A stretch of 64,000 nucleotides of DNA from positions 45,336 to 109,335 of the forward strand of contig JOEL01000021.1 in NCBI GenBank assembly GCA_000720995.1. The letters are read 5' to 3'. Positions 17,499 through 27,872 of this stretch are shown here, one piece after another. The notes under the pieces are model-generated. The model made no database searches. It saw only the letters and a program-made list of their open reading frames with translations, and was not told the origin of the DNA. The stretch comes from Streptomyces celluloflavus (lineage in GTDB: Bacteria; Actinomycetota; Actinomycetes; Streptomycetales; Streptomycetaceae). How positions within the stretch are numbered: position 1 is the stretch's first letter; each line of letters opens with the position of its first letter. The position numbers were made by a program, and so were the translations under genes.

Positions 17499-18788
17499 TC
17501 ACCTCCGCGCGCCGTTCACCACCTCACCGGCGCTCGGCCGCCCGTCCGCCGGCATCGGGAGTTCGACGGTCAGGCGGTAGGAGCCGTCCGCTCCCGGTCC
17601 CGACTCCAGCGTTCCGCCCAGTGGGTACAGGCGTTCCCGCAGGCCCCTGAGGCCGCTTCCGGACGGCTGCGCGGGCCGGCCTTCCAGGGGAGTCACGACA
17701 CCGTCGTTCTCCATGGTCAGCACCAGCACCGCACGCTCCGGGTCGATACGGGTCCGCAGGACGCAACGCCGGGCATCGGCGGCATGCCGCAGCACGTTCG
17801 TGGTGCCCTCGCGGACGACCCAGCCGAGCGCCGACTGCACCTCCGAGGGCAACTGCGTGTCGTCCTCGCCCTCGACCCGGCAGTCGACCCCGGCCGCCCG
17901 CAATATGGACCGCGCACCGGCCAACTCCGCCTGAAAGTCGGCCTTCCGGTACCCCCGCACCACCTCTCGCACCTCCCGCTGCGACTCCTGCGCGATCCGC
18001 TGCACCTCCACCATCTGCTCCACGGCCTCCGGCCGCTCCCGCCGCGCCAACTGGACCGCCAGCTCGCTCTTCAGCGCGATCACCGCCAGGTTCCGTCCCA
18101 TCACGTCGTGCAGATCGCGGCCGAACCTCAGCCGCTCCTCGGCGACCGCGAGCCGCGCCTGGTTCTTGCGGGCCGCGTCCAGCTCCCAGAACACGGCGAG
18201 CAGCCAGCCCGAAGGGCGCGCTATGACGAAGCTCCACAGACCGGCGACGATCAGGAGGATCGCCAGATACAAGCCGAGCTCCCACACATCGGTCACCAGA
18301 CCGGTCAGCAGCACCAGCACCACCGCCCCCGCGCCCAGTGACGCCATGTACCTCCGCTTGGACACGACCAGGGAGTAGACCATGAAGAACGGGGTGAGAG
18401 TCGCGAGCACCGCCAGCGTCACCGAGCCGATACTGTCCGGGCTCCGGATCCCCTCGACGATGACGAGCTTGAACAGGGCGGCCTCGGCCGCGAGCGTCAG
18501 CACGCCCGAGACGGCCATCAGGCGGTGCGGTGTCGGGCCCCGGTCCAGATAGCGCTGCAACGCGCGGTTCAGCAGGCTGATCGTCAGGACGCTCTGCACG
18601 ATATTCAGCCCGAGGGCCGTACCGGCCAGGGTGACGGGCAGCGTCCCGCCGGTGGTCGCCCGGGCGACCGGCGTCACTCCGACGGTGACGGCGAACCAGG
18701 GGATCAAGTACAGCGTCCAGCGGAAGTACGTGTCGACCTTGGACAGGGTGTTCTGCCGCCGCCACTTCGCCTGTACCCGTTCGATCAT
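17499..18788 (-). CDS. DesK-type sensor histidine kinase
   Basis: A 429-residue membrane kinase: a cytoplasmic N-terminus, about six membrane helices between residues 22 and 200, then a HisKA_3 dimerisation helix with phospho-acceptor His227 in FGRDLHDVMGRNL and a HATPase domain with VVREGTTNVLRHA and GSGLRGLRERL. The lack of an extracytoplasmic domain suggests it senses something in the membrane. It precedes its response regulator by about 200 bases and follows the ABC permease by 57 bases, as in the linearmycin/antibiotic-sensing LnrJK-LnrLMN type of system; that parallel is inferred. Confidence 0.92.
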   Translation of the reverse strand: MIERVQAKWRRQNTLSKVDTYFRWTLYLIPWFAVTVGVTPVARATTGGTLPVTLAGTALGLNIVQSVLTISLLNRALQRYLDRGPTPHRLMAVSGVLTLAAEAALFKLVIVEGIRSPDSIGSVTLAVLATLTPFFMVYSLVVSKRRYMASLGAGAVVLVLLTGLVTDVWELGLYLAILLIVAGLWSFVIARPSGWLLAVFWELDAARKNQARLAVAEERLRFGRDLHDVMGRNLAVIALKSELAVQLARRERPEAVEQMVEVQRIAQESQREVREVVRGYRKADFQAELAGARSILRAAGVDCRVEGEDDTQLPSEVQSALGWVVREGTTNVLRHAADARRCVLRTRIDPERAVLVLTMENDGVVTPLEGRPAQPSGSGLRGLRERLYPLGGTLESGPGADGSYRLTVELPMPADGRPSAGEVVNGARR

Positions 18789-18845
18789 GAGCCCCGTGCC
18801 CCCGTCGTCCCGATCGCCGTATGTCGCGCGCTACGGCTGTGCCGC

Positions 18846-19658
18846 CTACCGCCGCGGCTCCCAGCGGAACCACCGCTTCACAGCAAACACCGCGATTCCT
18901 ACCCAGACCAAGCCGATGACCAGCCGCTTCAGCGTCTCTCCGGCGTCCGCACCGCCGATCCAGCCGTCGCGTATCAGCTGCATCACCGGTGACAGCGGCA
19001 GGAGCCCGAGGACGGTGGCGAAGCGGTCCGGCAGCATGTCCAGCGGCAGCACCATCCCGGATCCGGCCAACGACAGAAAGGTGATCGGGAGCACCACGAG
19101 CTGTGCGGACTCCGCCGACTTGGCGAGCGCCGACGATGCCGCGGCGAGTCCCACCACCATCACCATGCCGATCAGGACACCGGCGATCAGCAGATGCGGG
19201 GCATCGGGCAAACCGGTGTCCAGCACGATTCCGCCCAGCATCACCAGCAGCGCGCACTGCGCCAGTCCCATGGTCACGGAGGGCAGGGCGGTACCGGCCA
19301 GGATCTCCGGATCGCGCAGCTCGCCGGTGCGCAGTCGCTTGAGCACCAGTTCCTCGCGCCGCGCGGCGTAGGCCCCGGTCAGATTGGAGTAGACGGCGAA
19401 GAGCAGGACATAGCCGAGCGTCGCCGGCAGCAGGACCGTCCCCACCGACAGGCCGGTACCCGCGAGGTCCATGCCGCTGACCGCCTGCTTCATGGCGAAC
19501 GCCATGGTGAGGGGCATGACCAGCGTCATGAACAGCGCGGTCTTGTTGCGGACGAGAAGGGTCAGCTCCGCCCGCCCCAGGGCGATCAGCCGGGCCCCCG
19601 CGCCGGTTCCCGCGGGCGCCCGCTCTTCCGCGCGGGCCGCCACCGTGTTCGCGCTCAT
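18846..19658 (-). CDS. ABC-2 type transporter permease
   Basis: A 270-residue integral membrane subunit with six predicted helices and the ABC-2 signature region (VVLPITFLSLAGSGMVLPL then LPDRFATVLGLLPLSPVMQL). Its ATG overlaps the ATPase stop by four bases (ATGA), so the two are translated together. With the ATPase it should form a DrrAB-type exporter of lipophilic compounds such as antibiotics. Confidence 0.93.
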   Translation of the reverse strand: MSANTVAARAEERAPAGTGAGARLIALGRAELTLLVRNKTALFMTLVMPLTMAFAMKQAVSGMDLAGTGLSVGTVLLPATLGYVLLFAVYSNLTGAYAARREELVLKRLRTGELRDPEILAGTALPSVTMGLAQCALLVMLGGIVLDTGLPDAPHLLIAGVLIGMVMVVGLAAASSALAKSAESAQLVVLPITFLSLAGSGMVLPLDMLPDRFATVLGLLPLSPVMQLIRDGWIGGADAGETLKRLVIGLVWVGIAVFAVKRWFRWEPRR

Positions 19659-20689
19659 GCGTTCTCCAGTCCCTTCGCGATGTGCAGGAATGCCTCTTCG
19701 AGAGATGCGGTCCGGACGTCCAGGCCGGTCAGCTCCAGCCCCTGGTCCCGGGCCCAGATCAGCACCCCGGTCGCGGTCCGCTGCAGCTCGTCCGTCCGCA
19801 GCCGGACCGTCCGTCCCACCGTCTCGTGTCCGATGACGCCCAGTTCTGCCAGCGGCGGGAGGTCGCCGAGATGGAAACCGGCCGGCAGCTCGAAGGAGAT
19901 GTGTGAGGGATGCGCGGCCACCACATCCGCGACGTGTCCGGCTTGCGCTATCCGTCCTCCGTGCAGAATCGCGAGCCGGTCCGCCAGCTCCTCGGCCTCT
20001 TCGAGGTAGTGCGTGGTCAGCACGATCGTCGCCCCGGCGTCCCGCAGCTCGCGGACCAGCTGCCAGGTTTCGTGGCGCGCCTCGGTGTCCAGTCCGGTCG
20101 TCGGCTCGTCCAGAAACAGCACCTCGGGCCTGCCCAGCAGTGCCAGGGCGAGGTCCAGCCGCCGCCGCTCGCCGCCGGACAGCTGCTTGACGCGGACGTC
20201 TCTGCGCCGGGACAGCCCGACCGAGCTCAGCGCCTCGTCGACCGGCCGCGCCCCGCTGGTGCAGCCCGCCCACATCCGCAGCGTCTCGGCCGGGGTCAGC
20301 TCGGCGGGGAAGCCGCCTTCCTGCAGCATCATGCCGATGCGCGGCCGCACCCGGTGCCGTTCGGTGAAGGGGTCGTGGCCGAGCACCCGCACCTGGCCCC
20401 CGGTGGGCGGGGCCAGGCCCTCCAGCAGCTCGACCGTGGAGGTCTTGCCCGCGCCGTTGGTCCCCAGCAGCGCGAACAGCTCGCCGCGCGCGACCGAGAA
20501 GTCGATCCCGCGCACCGCCTCGAAGCCCTTCCCCGCGCTCGCGCGCCGGCCGGCCGTGCCGTAGCGCCTGCGCAGACCGGTGACCTCGATCACGCTCTCG
20601 CCCGATCCGGCGCTCGCGGCCCCGCTGGGGCGGGCGCCCCCGATGGTTTTCTCCCCGATGTTCATGTGTCCAGCGTTCCGCCGGCTCAT
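19655..20689 (-). CDS. ABC transporter ATP-binding protein (DrrA-type)
   Basis: A 344-residue ATPase with Walker A LGTNGAGKTS, Q-loop MLQEGGFPAEL, signature QLSGGERRR, Walker B VLFLDEPTTGLD and switch TTHYLEE. The C-terminal 90 residues are the extension found in drug-export ATPases. It heads a four-gene leftward set: ATPase, permease, kinase, regulator. ATG at 20689 or 20665 could start the protein; neither has a perfect ribosome site. Confidence 0.93.
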   Translation of the reverse strand: MSRRNAGHMNIGEKTIGGARPSGAASAGSGESVIEVTGLRRRYGTAGRRASAGKGFEAVRGIDFSVARGELFALLGTNGAGKTSTVELLEGLAPPTGGQVRVLGHDPFTERHRVRPRIGMMLQEGGFPAELTPAETLRMWAGCTSGARPVDEALSSVGLSRRRDVRVKQLSGGERRRLDLALALLGRPEVLFLDEPTTGLDTEARHETWQLVRELRDAGATIVLTTHYLEEAEELADRLAILHGGRIAQAGHVADVVAAHPSHISFELPAGFHLGDLPPLAELGVIGHETVGRTVRLRTDELQRTATGVLIWARDQGLELTGLDVRTASLEEAFLHIAKGLENA

Positions 20690-20800
20690 GGCTCCGGGCA
20701 GTGCGTCCTGTCATCGCAGTCGATGACAAATGTCAGTTGCCGGACCGGCGGCGGCCGGATGAAGGGACGGAAGGGAGCGAAGGGAAGAGAAGGGAAACGA

Positions 20801-20833
20801 AGAAGGCCCCGGTCGTGATGACCGGGGCCTTCT
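20801..20833 (-). terminator. Terminator of the tRNA-Gly pair
   Basis: A 14-bp perfect stem (20801-20814 with 20820-20833), 5-base loop, followed on the leftward strand by a T-rich stretch. It lies 7 bases downstream of tRNA-Gly(GCC). Confidence 0.85.
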
Positions 20834-20840
20834 TTTTCTG

Positions 20841-20913
20841 AGCGGACGACGAGGCTCGAACTCGCGACCTCAACCTTGGCAAGGTTGCGCTCTACCAACT
20901 GAGCTACGTCCGC
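20841..20913 (-). tRNA. tRNA-Gly(GCC), second copy
   Basis: 73 bases, identical in sequence to the copy at 16550-16622, including a few flanking bases. It lies 74 bases downstream of tRNA-Gly(TCC) on the same strand and is followed by the terminator, so the two are probably co-transcribed. Confidence 0.96.
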
Positions 20914-20987
20914 AGGCATCCACTCGGCTTTCACCGAGCGGCGCGACAGCTACTCTACCTGATCCATTGGACTGGTTGAGCAGTCAG

Positions 20988-21059
20988 AGCGGGTGACAGG
21001 GATTGCACACTGCGCCTCCCCCTTGGAAAGGGGGCGCTCTACTACTGAGCTACACCCGC
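20988..21059 (-). tRNA. tRNA-Gly(TCC)
   Basis: 72 bases with acceptor stem GCGGGTG/CACCCGC, a 5-bp all-GC anticodon stem CCCCC/GGGGG and anticodon TCC in loop TTTCCAA. CCA is not encoded. Confidence 0.95.
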
Positions 21060-21178
21060 GTGACTCCTTGGGGTTTGGCCTTTCGGCCTGGCCCCTCGGC
21101 GTGCTCCAGACTCTAGCTGATCAGTAGGGGTGCTGTGCAAGTCGGCTCCGCGCGGCCTGCGGGGCGCCGGCAAGTCGG

Positions 21179-21499
21179 CTAGTGATTGGCGGCGTTGAAC
21201 GCCTCATAGACCTTCTTGGGGATCCGGCCGCGCGGCGGGACGTCCATGTGGTGGGAGCGGGCCCAGGCGCGGACGGCCGCCGGGTCAGGGGTGACCGCGG
21301 TCCGGTGGTACGCCTTGCCGGACTTGGACCGCTTGCGGCCCGCCGCCACGAACGGCGCGAGGGCGTCGCGCAGTTTCTTCGCATTGGCGGGATTGAGGTC
21401 GATGTCGTACGACTTCCCGTCCAATCCGAAGGTGACCGTCTCTGCGGCTTCTCCCCCGTCGATGTCATCGGAGAGCATTACTACTACGCGCTGCGCCAC
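21179..21499 (-). CDS. Lsr2-family nucleoid-associated protein
   Basis: A 106-residue H-NS-like xenogeneic silencer. The N-terminal dimerisation part reads AQRVVVMLSDDIDGGEA and FGLDGKSYDIDL; the C-terminal DNA-binding part has VRAWARSHHMDVPPRGRIP, with the AT-hook-like RGR core. GTG at 21499 has AAAGGA 9 bases upstream. Streptomyces carry two paralogues, Lsr2 and LsrL; the position next to purSQL fits my memory of LsrL. It may silence AT-rich foreign DNA such as the element at 44-58 kb. Confidence 0.93.
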   Translation of the reverse strand: MAQRVVVMLSDDIDGGEAAETVTFGLDGKSYDIDLNPANAKKLRDALAPFVAAGRKRSKSGKAYHRTAVTPDPAAVRAWARSHHMDVPPRGRIPKKVYEAFNAANH

Positions 21500-21798
21500 G
21501 GATATCGGTCCTTTCAAGGAGCGACCCCGGGTTGACATGGGGTGATGCTCCAGATCCGGCTGATCGGGATCAATGCTTTTTCATTTGTACAGCGGTGGGC
21601 AATGCATTGTGAAGCCCAGTTAATTTCGTCAGCGTGTCACCCCGCAATCCGGACCCTGGATCTTTTCGAGGATTTTCCCCGGCAGGCGTCCGCGCCGACG
21701 CCCGGCCATGATGCACGCCACGGGTATCTATGCGCGTAGATTTTCGAACACGGTACTGTGAGGTCACCGCCTTACGCACCACACCACCGGGAGTGCCA
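21500..21798. promoter_or_regulatory. Divergent control region of lsr2-like gene and purS
   Basis: About 300 bases, visibly AT-richer than the surroundings (for example near 21565-21615 and 21655-21675). TACTGT at 21754-21759 is a possible -10 box for purS. The AT-rich part could allow autoregulation by the Lsr2-family protein. No gene is seen. Confidence 0.4.
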
Positions 21799-22040
21799 GT
21801 GGCACGCGTCGTAGTCGACGTCATGCTCAAGCCGGAGATCCTCGACCCGCAGGGGCAGGCGGTGCAGCGTGCACTGCCACGCCTGGGTTTCGAGGGAATC
21901 GCCGACGTCCGTCAGGGCAAGCGCTTTGAACTTGAGGTGGAGGGACCGGTCGACGACGCCGCCCTCGCCCGCATCCGCGAGATGGCCGAGACCTTCCTCG
22001 CCAACACCGTCATCGAGGATTTCACCGTGCGGGTCGACTC

Positions 22041-22044
<4 letters not shown>
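21799..22044 (+). CDS. purS: Phosphoribosylformylglycinamidine synthase subunit PurS
   Basis: The 81-residue small subunit of the three-part FGAM synthase, which bridges PurL and PurQ and helps ammonia transfer. It shows the family beginning [18 protein letters not shown] and the ending [12 protein letters not shown] at 21799 has GGGAG upstream; GTG at 21793 is possible. Its stop overlaps the purQ start by four bases. Confidence 0.95.
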
Positions 22045-22774
<730 letters not shown>

Positions 22775-22775
<1 letters not shown>

Positions 22776-25024
22776 TGACTCTGGACACCGTCAAGCACGC
22801 GACCGAGACGCCGGACATCGACCAGCCGTGGGCCGAGCTGGGCCTGAAGCAGGACGAATACGAGCGCGTCCGGGAAATTCTCGGCCGCCGGCCCACCGGC
22901 GCCGAGCTGGCCATGTATTCGGTCATGTGGTCCGAGCACTGCTCCTACAAGAGCAGCAAGGTCCATCTGAAGCAGTTCGGTGAGAAAGCCCCCCAGAGCG
23001 ACGCACTGCTCGTCGGTATCGGGGAGAACGCCGGTGTCGTCGACGTCGGCCAGGGTTACGCGGTCACCTTCAAGGTGGAGTCGCACAATCACCCCTCCTA
23101 TGTGGAGCCCTACCAGGGCGCGGCCACCGGCGTCGGCGGCATCGTCCGCGACATCATCGCGATGGGCGCCCGCCCGATCGCCGTCGTGGACCCGCTGCGG
23201 TTCGGTGCCGCCGACCACCCCGACACCAAGCGCGTCCTGCCGGGCGTGGTCTCGGGCATCGGCGGCTACGGCAACTGCCTGGGCCTGCCCAACATCGGCG
23301 GCGAGACCGTCTTCGACGCCTGCTACCAGGGAAACCCGCTGGTCAACGCCGGTGCGATCGGCGTCATGCGGCACGAGGACATCCACCTCGCCAAGGCGTC
23401 GGGCAGCGGCAACAAGGTCATCCTCTACGGCGCCCGCACCGGCGGCGACGGTATCGGCGGCGCCTCCATCCTGGCGTCGGAGACCTTCGACGAGGCGAAG
23501 CCCAGCAAGCGCCCGGCCGTCCAGGTGGGCGACCCCTTCCAGGAGAAGCTGCTCATCGAGTGCACCCTGGAGGCGTTCGCCGAGAAGCTGGTCGTCGGTA
23601 TCCAGGACCTCGGCGCGGCCGGTCTCTCCTGCGCCACCAGCGAGCTGGCCTCCAACGGCTCGGGCGGGATGCGCGTCGAGCTGGACGACGTACCGCTGCG
23701 CGACTCCACGCTCTCGCCCGAGGAAATCCTCATGAGCGAGTCGCAGGAGCGCATGTGCGCGGTCGTCGAGCCGTCGAAGGTCGAGCGCTTCCTCGCCATC
23801 TGCGAGAAGTGGGACGTGACCGCCACCGTCATCGGTGAGGTGACCGACGGCGACCGGCTGGAGATCTTCTGGCACGGCGAGATGATCGTCGACGTCGACC
23901 CGCGGACGGTGGCCCACGACGGCCCCGTCTACGAGCGCCCGTACGCCCGTCCCGCCTGGCAGGACGCCCTCCAGGCCGACGACGCGAACAAGCTTGCCCG
24001 CCCGGCGGACGCGGACGAACTCCGCGCCCAGGTGCTCCGGCTCGTCTCCTCGCCGAACCAGGCGTCCAAGTCCTGGATCACCGGTCAGTACGACCACTTC
24101 GTGCAGGGCAACACCGTCCTGGCGCAGCCGGAGGACTCCGGCATGATCCGTATCGACGAGGACACCAACCTCGGCGTCGCGATCGCCACGGACGGCAACG
24201 GCCGGTTCACCAAGCTCGACCCGTACACGGGCGCGCAGCTGGCGCTCGCCGAGGCGTACCGCAATGTCGCCGCGACCGGCGCCAAGCCGCTGGCCGTCTC
24301 CGACTGCCTGAACTTCGGTTCGCCCGAGGACCCGGCCGTCATGTGGCAGTTCGCCGAGGCGATCCGCGGTCTGGCCGACGGCTGCCTGGAGATGGGCACG
24401 CCGGTCACCGGCGGCAATGTCTCGCTCTACAACCAGACCGGTGAGGCGGCGATCCACCCGACGCCGGTGGTCGCGGTGCTCGGCGTCATCGACGACATCA
24501 GCCGCCGCACCCCGATCGCGTTCGCGGACGAGGGCCACCTCATCTACCTCCTGGGTGACACCAAGGAGGAGCTGGGCGGCTCGGCCTGGTCGCAGGTCGT
24601 CCACGACCACCTGGGCGGGCTGCCGCCGGCGGTGGACCTGGGCCGCGAGAAGCTGCTCGCGGAGATCCTGATCTCCGCGTCCCGGGACGGCATGGTCGAC
24701 GCGGCGCACGACCTCTCCGACGGCGGTCTGATCCAGGCCCTGGTGGAGTCGTGCCTGCGCGGCGGCAAGGGCGCGCGCATCGTCGTCCCGGACGGCGTCG
24801 ACCCGTTCGTCCTGCTCTTCTCGGAGTCGGCGGGCCGGGCGATCGTCGCCGTACCGCGCAGCGAGGAGCTCCGCTTCAACGACATGTGCGGTGCGCGTGG
24901 CCTGCCGACGACGCGGATCGGCGTGATCGACGGCACGGAGATCGACATCCAGGGCCAGTTCAGCATCCCGCTGAGCGAGCTGAAGGTGGCGCACGAGGAG
25001 ACCATTCCGGCCATCCTCGCCTGA
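22775..25024 (+). CDS. purL: Phosphoribosylformylglycinamidine synthase subunit PurL
   Basis: The 749-residue synthetase subunit (small, PurSQL-dependent form) that converts FGAR to FGAM with ATP. Motifs include [19 protein letters not shown] near 48, [36 protein letters not shown] and [13 protein letters not shown]. The ATG overlaps the purQ stop (TGATG). A strong hairpin follows 15 bases after the stop. Confidence 0.97.
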
Positions 25025-25039
25025 GCGTTCGCCGCTGTT

Positions 25040-25076
25040 ACGACGGTCCGTCCCCGCTCCGGGGGCGGACCGTCGT
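25040..25076 (+). terminator. Terminator after purL
   Basis: 17-bp stem with one G-U pair (25040-25056 with 25060-25076) and loop CTC, 15 bases after the purSQL operon. Confidence 0.85.
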
Positions 25077-25115
25077 CGTCGGCGGACGGCCCGCGGCCCC
25101 ACCGGACGCGCCCGG

Positions 25116-25131
25116 TAGCCTCGGCGCCATG
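25116..25131 (+). promoter_or_regulatory. Leaderless promoter of the isomerase-like gene
   Basis: TAGCCT (25116-25121) lies 7 bases before the ATG at 25129, with no Shine-Dalgarno sequence between, so a leaderless transcript is predicted. Confidence 0.55.
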
Positions 25132-25923
25132 TCTCCGGCCCGCGGCAGGTCCCGCACCCGCAGTTACGACCCCGCCAAGACCCGTGCCGCCCTCACCGCG
25201 CAGTGCGCGCACGTGCAGGCGGCCGTCCGGGCGCTGGCTCCCGGGCAGTTCGCGCGGCCGACCCGGCTCGGTGACTGGACGGTGCGCGAACTGGTCGCGC
25301 ACCTGTCGATGACGCTGGGCGGTGTGGCGCGGAATCTGGCGCGGTCGGCCCCGCCGGAGCAGCGGGTCGCGCTGCTGGACTGGCCGTCCGCGACCGCGCC
25401 GCACGCGGCCGGGATCGACGCCGACACCCGCGCCCTGGCCGCCGACGACCCGGACGCGCTGCTGACGCGTACCGCGGAGCAGCTCGCCGAGGTCCTCCCG
25501 GCCGCCCCCGCCGACCGGCTGCTGGCCACCCGCTTCGGCGCGATGCGGCTGGACGACTACCTGGTCACCCGCTGTGTCGAACTGGTCGTGCACACCGACG
25601 ACCTGGCGGCGGCGACCGGTACGGAGATCCCGTACGACCGCCAGGCCCTGGCCATCGCCACCCGCCTCCTCGCCGACGCGCTCGCGGTGAAGGCCCCCGG
25701 CGGGTCGGTCGAGGTCCGGGTGCCGCCGTTCGCGGTGGTGCAGTGCGTCGAGGGCCCCAAGCACACCCGCGGCACCCCGCCGAACGTCGTCGAGACCGAC
25801 CCGCTGACCTGGCTCCGGCTCGCCACCGGCCGCAGCGCGTGGCACGAGGCGCTGGACGCGGCGGCCGTCAGCGCCAGCGGCGAGCGCGCCGATATCGGCG
25901 GCTACCTCCCCGTACTGCGCTGA
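25129..25923 (+). CDS. Maleylpyruvate isomerase family mycothiol-dependent enzyme
   Basis: A 264-residue protein. Residues about 15-160 match the DinB-like mycothiol-dependent maleylpyruvate isomerase N-terminal domain (LTRLGDWTVRELVAHLSMTLGG-type segment with the metal His in ELVAHL, then LDDYLVTRCVELVVHTDDLA with the second His). The C-terminal part has a small sterol-carrier-like fold. Members use mycothiol as cofactor or transfer it; the true substrate here is unknown. It is monocistronic after the purL terminator. Confidence 0.82.
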   Translation: MSPARGRSRTRSYDPAKTRAALTAQCAHVQAAVRALAPGQFARPTRLGDWTVRELVAHLSMTLGGVARNLARSAPPEQRVALLDWPSATAPHAAGIDADTRALAADDPDALLTRTAEQLAEVLPAAPADRLLATRFGAMRLDDYLVTRCVELVVHTDDLAAATGTEIPYDRQALAIATRLLADALAVKAPGGSVEVRVPPFAVVQCVEGPKHTRGTPPNVVETDPLTWLRLATGRSAWHEALDAAAVSASGERADIGGYLPVLR

Positions 25924-26280
25924 ACCCGACCGAGCGAATCCGGCCACCCCGGACGTTGCGCATCTCACACCGGTGAGCCGCCGGCCCGGGTGACGCAAGC
26001 CGCGCACGGGGTGGAATCCGGCGTTCCGTACGAGCGGCGGAGGCGAGGACGGCAACGGCCGGGGAAGCCGCCCCGAGGGTCGCGCCGGGCGGGCGGACCG
26101 GCCGGGGACCAGGTGCGCCAAGGCAGGCGCGGCAAGGCCCGTGGAGCCCGCCGGGCCGGGAATCCGGGCTGCTCGCGCACGGTCGTGTCAAGCACGCTGC
26201 CCGCGCCATTTGTGCACGCGTCCAAGAGAGCGGCCATCCCCGGTTCGGATGAATCCGCGACCTGCCCTAGACTCATGGAT
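25924..26280. other. Intergenic region upstream of purF
   Basis: 357 bases. Apart from the purF promoter at its right end I see no gene, RNA or strong structure. Confidence 0.35.
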
Positions 26281-26283
26281 GTG
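26244..26283 (+). promoter_or_regulatory. Leaderless promoter of purF
   Basis: TTCGGA (26244-26249), an 18-base spacer and TAGACT (26268-26273) are followed by 7 bases and the GTG at 26281, predicting a leaderless purF mRNA. Confidence 0.6.
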
Positions 26284-27840
26284 CCACGTGGTGACGGACG
26301 ACTCAACCACGACCTGCTCCCCGGCGAGAAGGGCCCCCAGGACGCTTGCGGCGTCTTCGGTGTCTGGGCCCCGGGGGAAGAGGTCGCCAAGCTCACCTAT
26401 TTCGGGCTGTACGCATTGCAGCACCGTGGACAGGAGTCCGCGGGCATCGCTGTGAGCAACGGCTCCCAGATCCTCGTCTTCAAGGACATGGGCCTCGTGT
26501 CCCAGGTCTTCGACGAGACCTCCCTCGGCTCCCTCCAGGGCCATATCGCCGTGGGCCATGCCCGCTACTCCACCACCGGTGCCTCGGTGTGGGAGAACGC
26601 CCAGCCGACGTTCCGTGCCACCGCGCACGGCTCGGTCGCGCTCGGCCACAACGGCAACCTGGTCAACACCGCCGAGCTGGCGGATCTGGTCGCCGCGCTG
26701 CCCCGTGAGGGCGGCCGCGCGACCCAGGTCGCGGCCACCAATGACACCGACCTCGTGACGGCGCTGCTGGCCGGCCAGGTCGACGAGGACGGCAAGCCGC
26801 TGACCGTCGAGGAGGCCGCGCCCCGCGTCTTCCCGAAGGTGCAGGGCGCCTTCTCCCTCGTCTTCATGGACGAGCACACGCTGTACGCCGCCCGCGACCC
26901 GCAGGGCATCCGCCCGCTGGTCCTCGGCCGCCTGGAGCGCGGCTGGGTGGTGGCCTCCGAGACCGCCGCCCTCGACATCTGCGGTGCCAGCTTCATCCGG
27001 GAGATCGAGCCCGGTGAGATGGTCGCCATCGACGAGAACGGCCTGCGCAGCACGCGGTTCGCCGAGGCCAGGCCCAAGGGCTGCATCTTCGAGTACGTCT
27101 ACCTCGCCCGCCCGGACACCGACATCGCCGGCCGCAATGTGTACCTCTCCCGGGTGGAGATGGGCCGCAAGCTGGCCGCCGAGGCGCCGGCCGAGGCAGA
27201 TCTGGTGATAGCGACGCCGGAGTCCGGCACCCCCGCGGCCGTCGGATACGCCGAGGCCAGCGGCATCCCGTACGGCTCCGGTCTGGTCAAGAACTCCTAC
27301 GTCGGCCGGACCTTCATCCAGCCCTCGCAGACCATCCGCCAGCTCGGTATCCGCCTCAAGCTCAACCCGCTCAAGGAAGTCATCCGCGGCAAGCGCCTGG
27401 TGGTCGTCGACGACTCGATCGTCCGCGGCAACACCCAGCGCGCGCTGGTGCGGATGCTCCGCGAGGCCGGCGCCCGCGAGGTCCACATCCGGATCTCGTC
27501 CCCGCCGATCAAGTGGCCGTGCTTCTTCGGCATCGACTTCGCCACCCGCGCGGAGCTGATCGCCAACGGGCTGAGCGTGGAGGAGATCGGCAAGTCGCTA
27601 GGCGCCGACTCGCTCGCGTACATCTCCATCGACGGCATGATCGAGGCGACCACCATCGCCAAGCCGAATCTCTGCCGGGCCTGCTTCGACGGTGAATACC
27701 CGATGGACCTGCCCGACCCCGGGCTGCTGGGCAAGCACCTCCTGGAGTCGGAGAACGCCGGTCAGGCCAAGCCGGACCTGGACGGCGTCGGGACGCTGAC
27801 GGCAGGTGTCGGCGGCGCCGACGCGCTGCGCCGCCCGTAG
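26281..27840 (+). CDS. purF: Amidophosphoribosyltransferase
   Basis: The first enzyme of purine synthesis: PRPP plus glutamine gives phosphoribosylamine. The 519-residue product has a short propeptide and the Ntn nucleophile Cys23 in QDACGVFGV, then the PRPP loop RLVVVDDSIVRGNT. Cys residues in PPIKWPCFFGIDF and NLCRACFDGEYP match the Bacillus-type 4Fe-4S form. GTG at 26281 agrees with the leaderless promoter; the open frame upstream of it is not coding. purM follows 32 bases later. Confidence 0.96.
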   Translation: MPRGDGRLNHDLLPGEKGPQDACGVFGVWAPGEEVAKLTYFGLYALQHRGQESAGIAVSNGSQILVFKDMGLVSQVFDETSLGSLQGHIAVGHARYSTTGASVWENAQPTFRATAHGSVALGHNGNLVNTAELADLVAALPREGGRATQVAATNDTDLVTALLAGQVDEDGKPLTVEEAAPRVFPKVQGAFSLVFMDEHTLYAARDPQGIRPLVLGRLERGWVVASETAALDICGASFIREIEPGEMVAIDENGLRSTRFAEARPKGCIFEYVYLARPDTDIAGRNVYLSRVEMGRKLAAEAPAEADLVIATPESGTPAAVGYAEASGIPYGSGLVKNSYVGRTFIQPSQTIRQLGIRLKLNPLKEVIRGKRLVVVDDSIVRGNTQRALVRMLREAGAREVHIRISSPPIKWPCFFGIDFATRAELIANGLSVEEIGKSLGADSLAYISIDGMIEATTIAKPNLCRACFDGEYPMDLPDPGLLGKHLLESENAGQAKPDLDGVGTLTAGVGGADALRRP

Positions 27841-27872
27841 CCCGCACACACACGACACGAAAGTTCTGGGCC

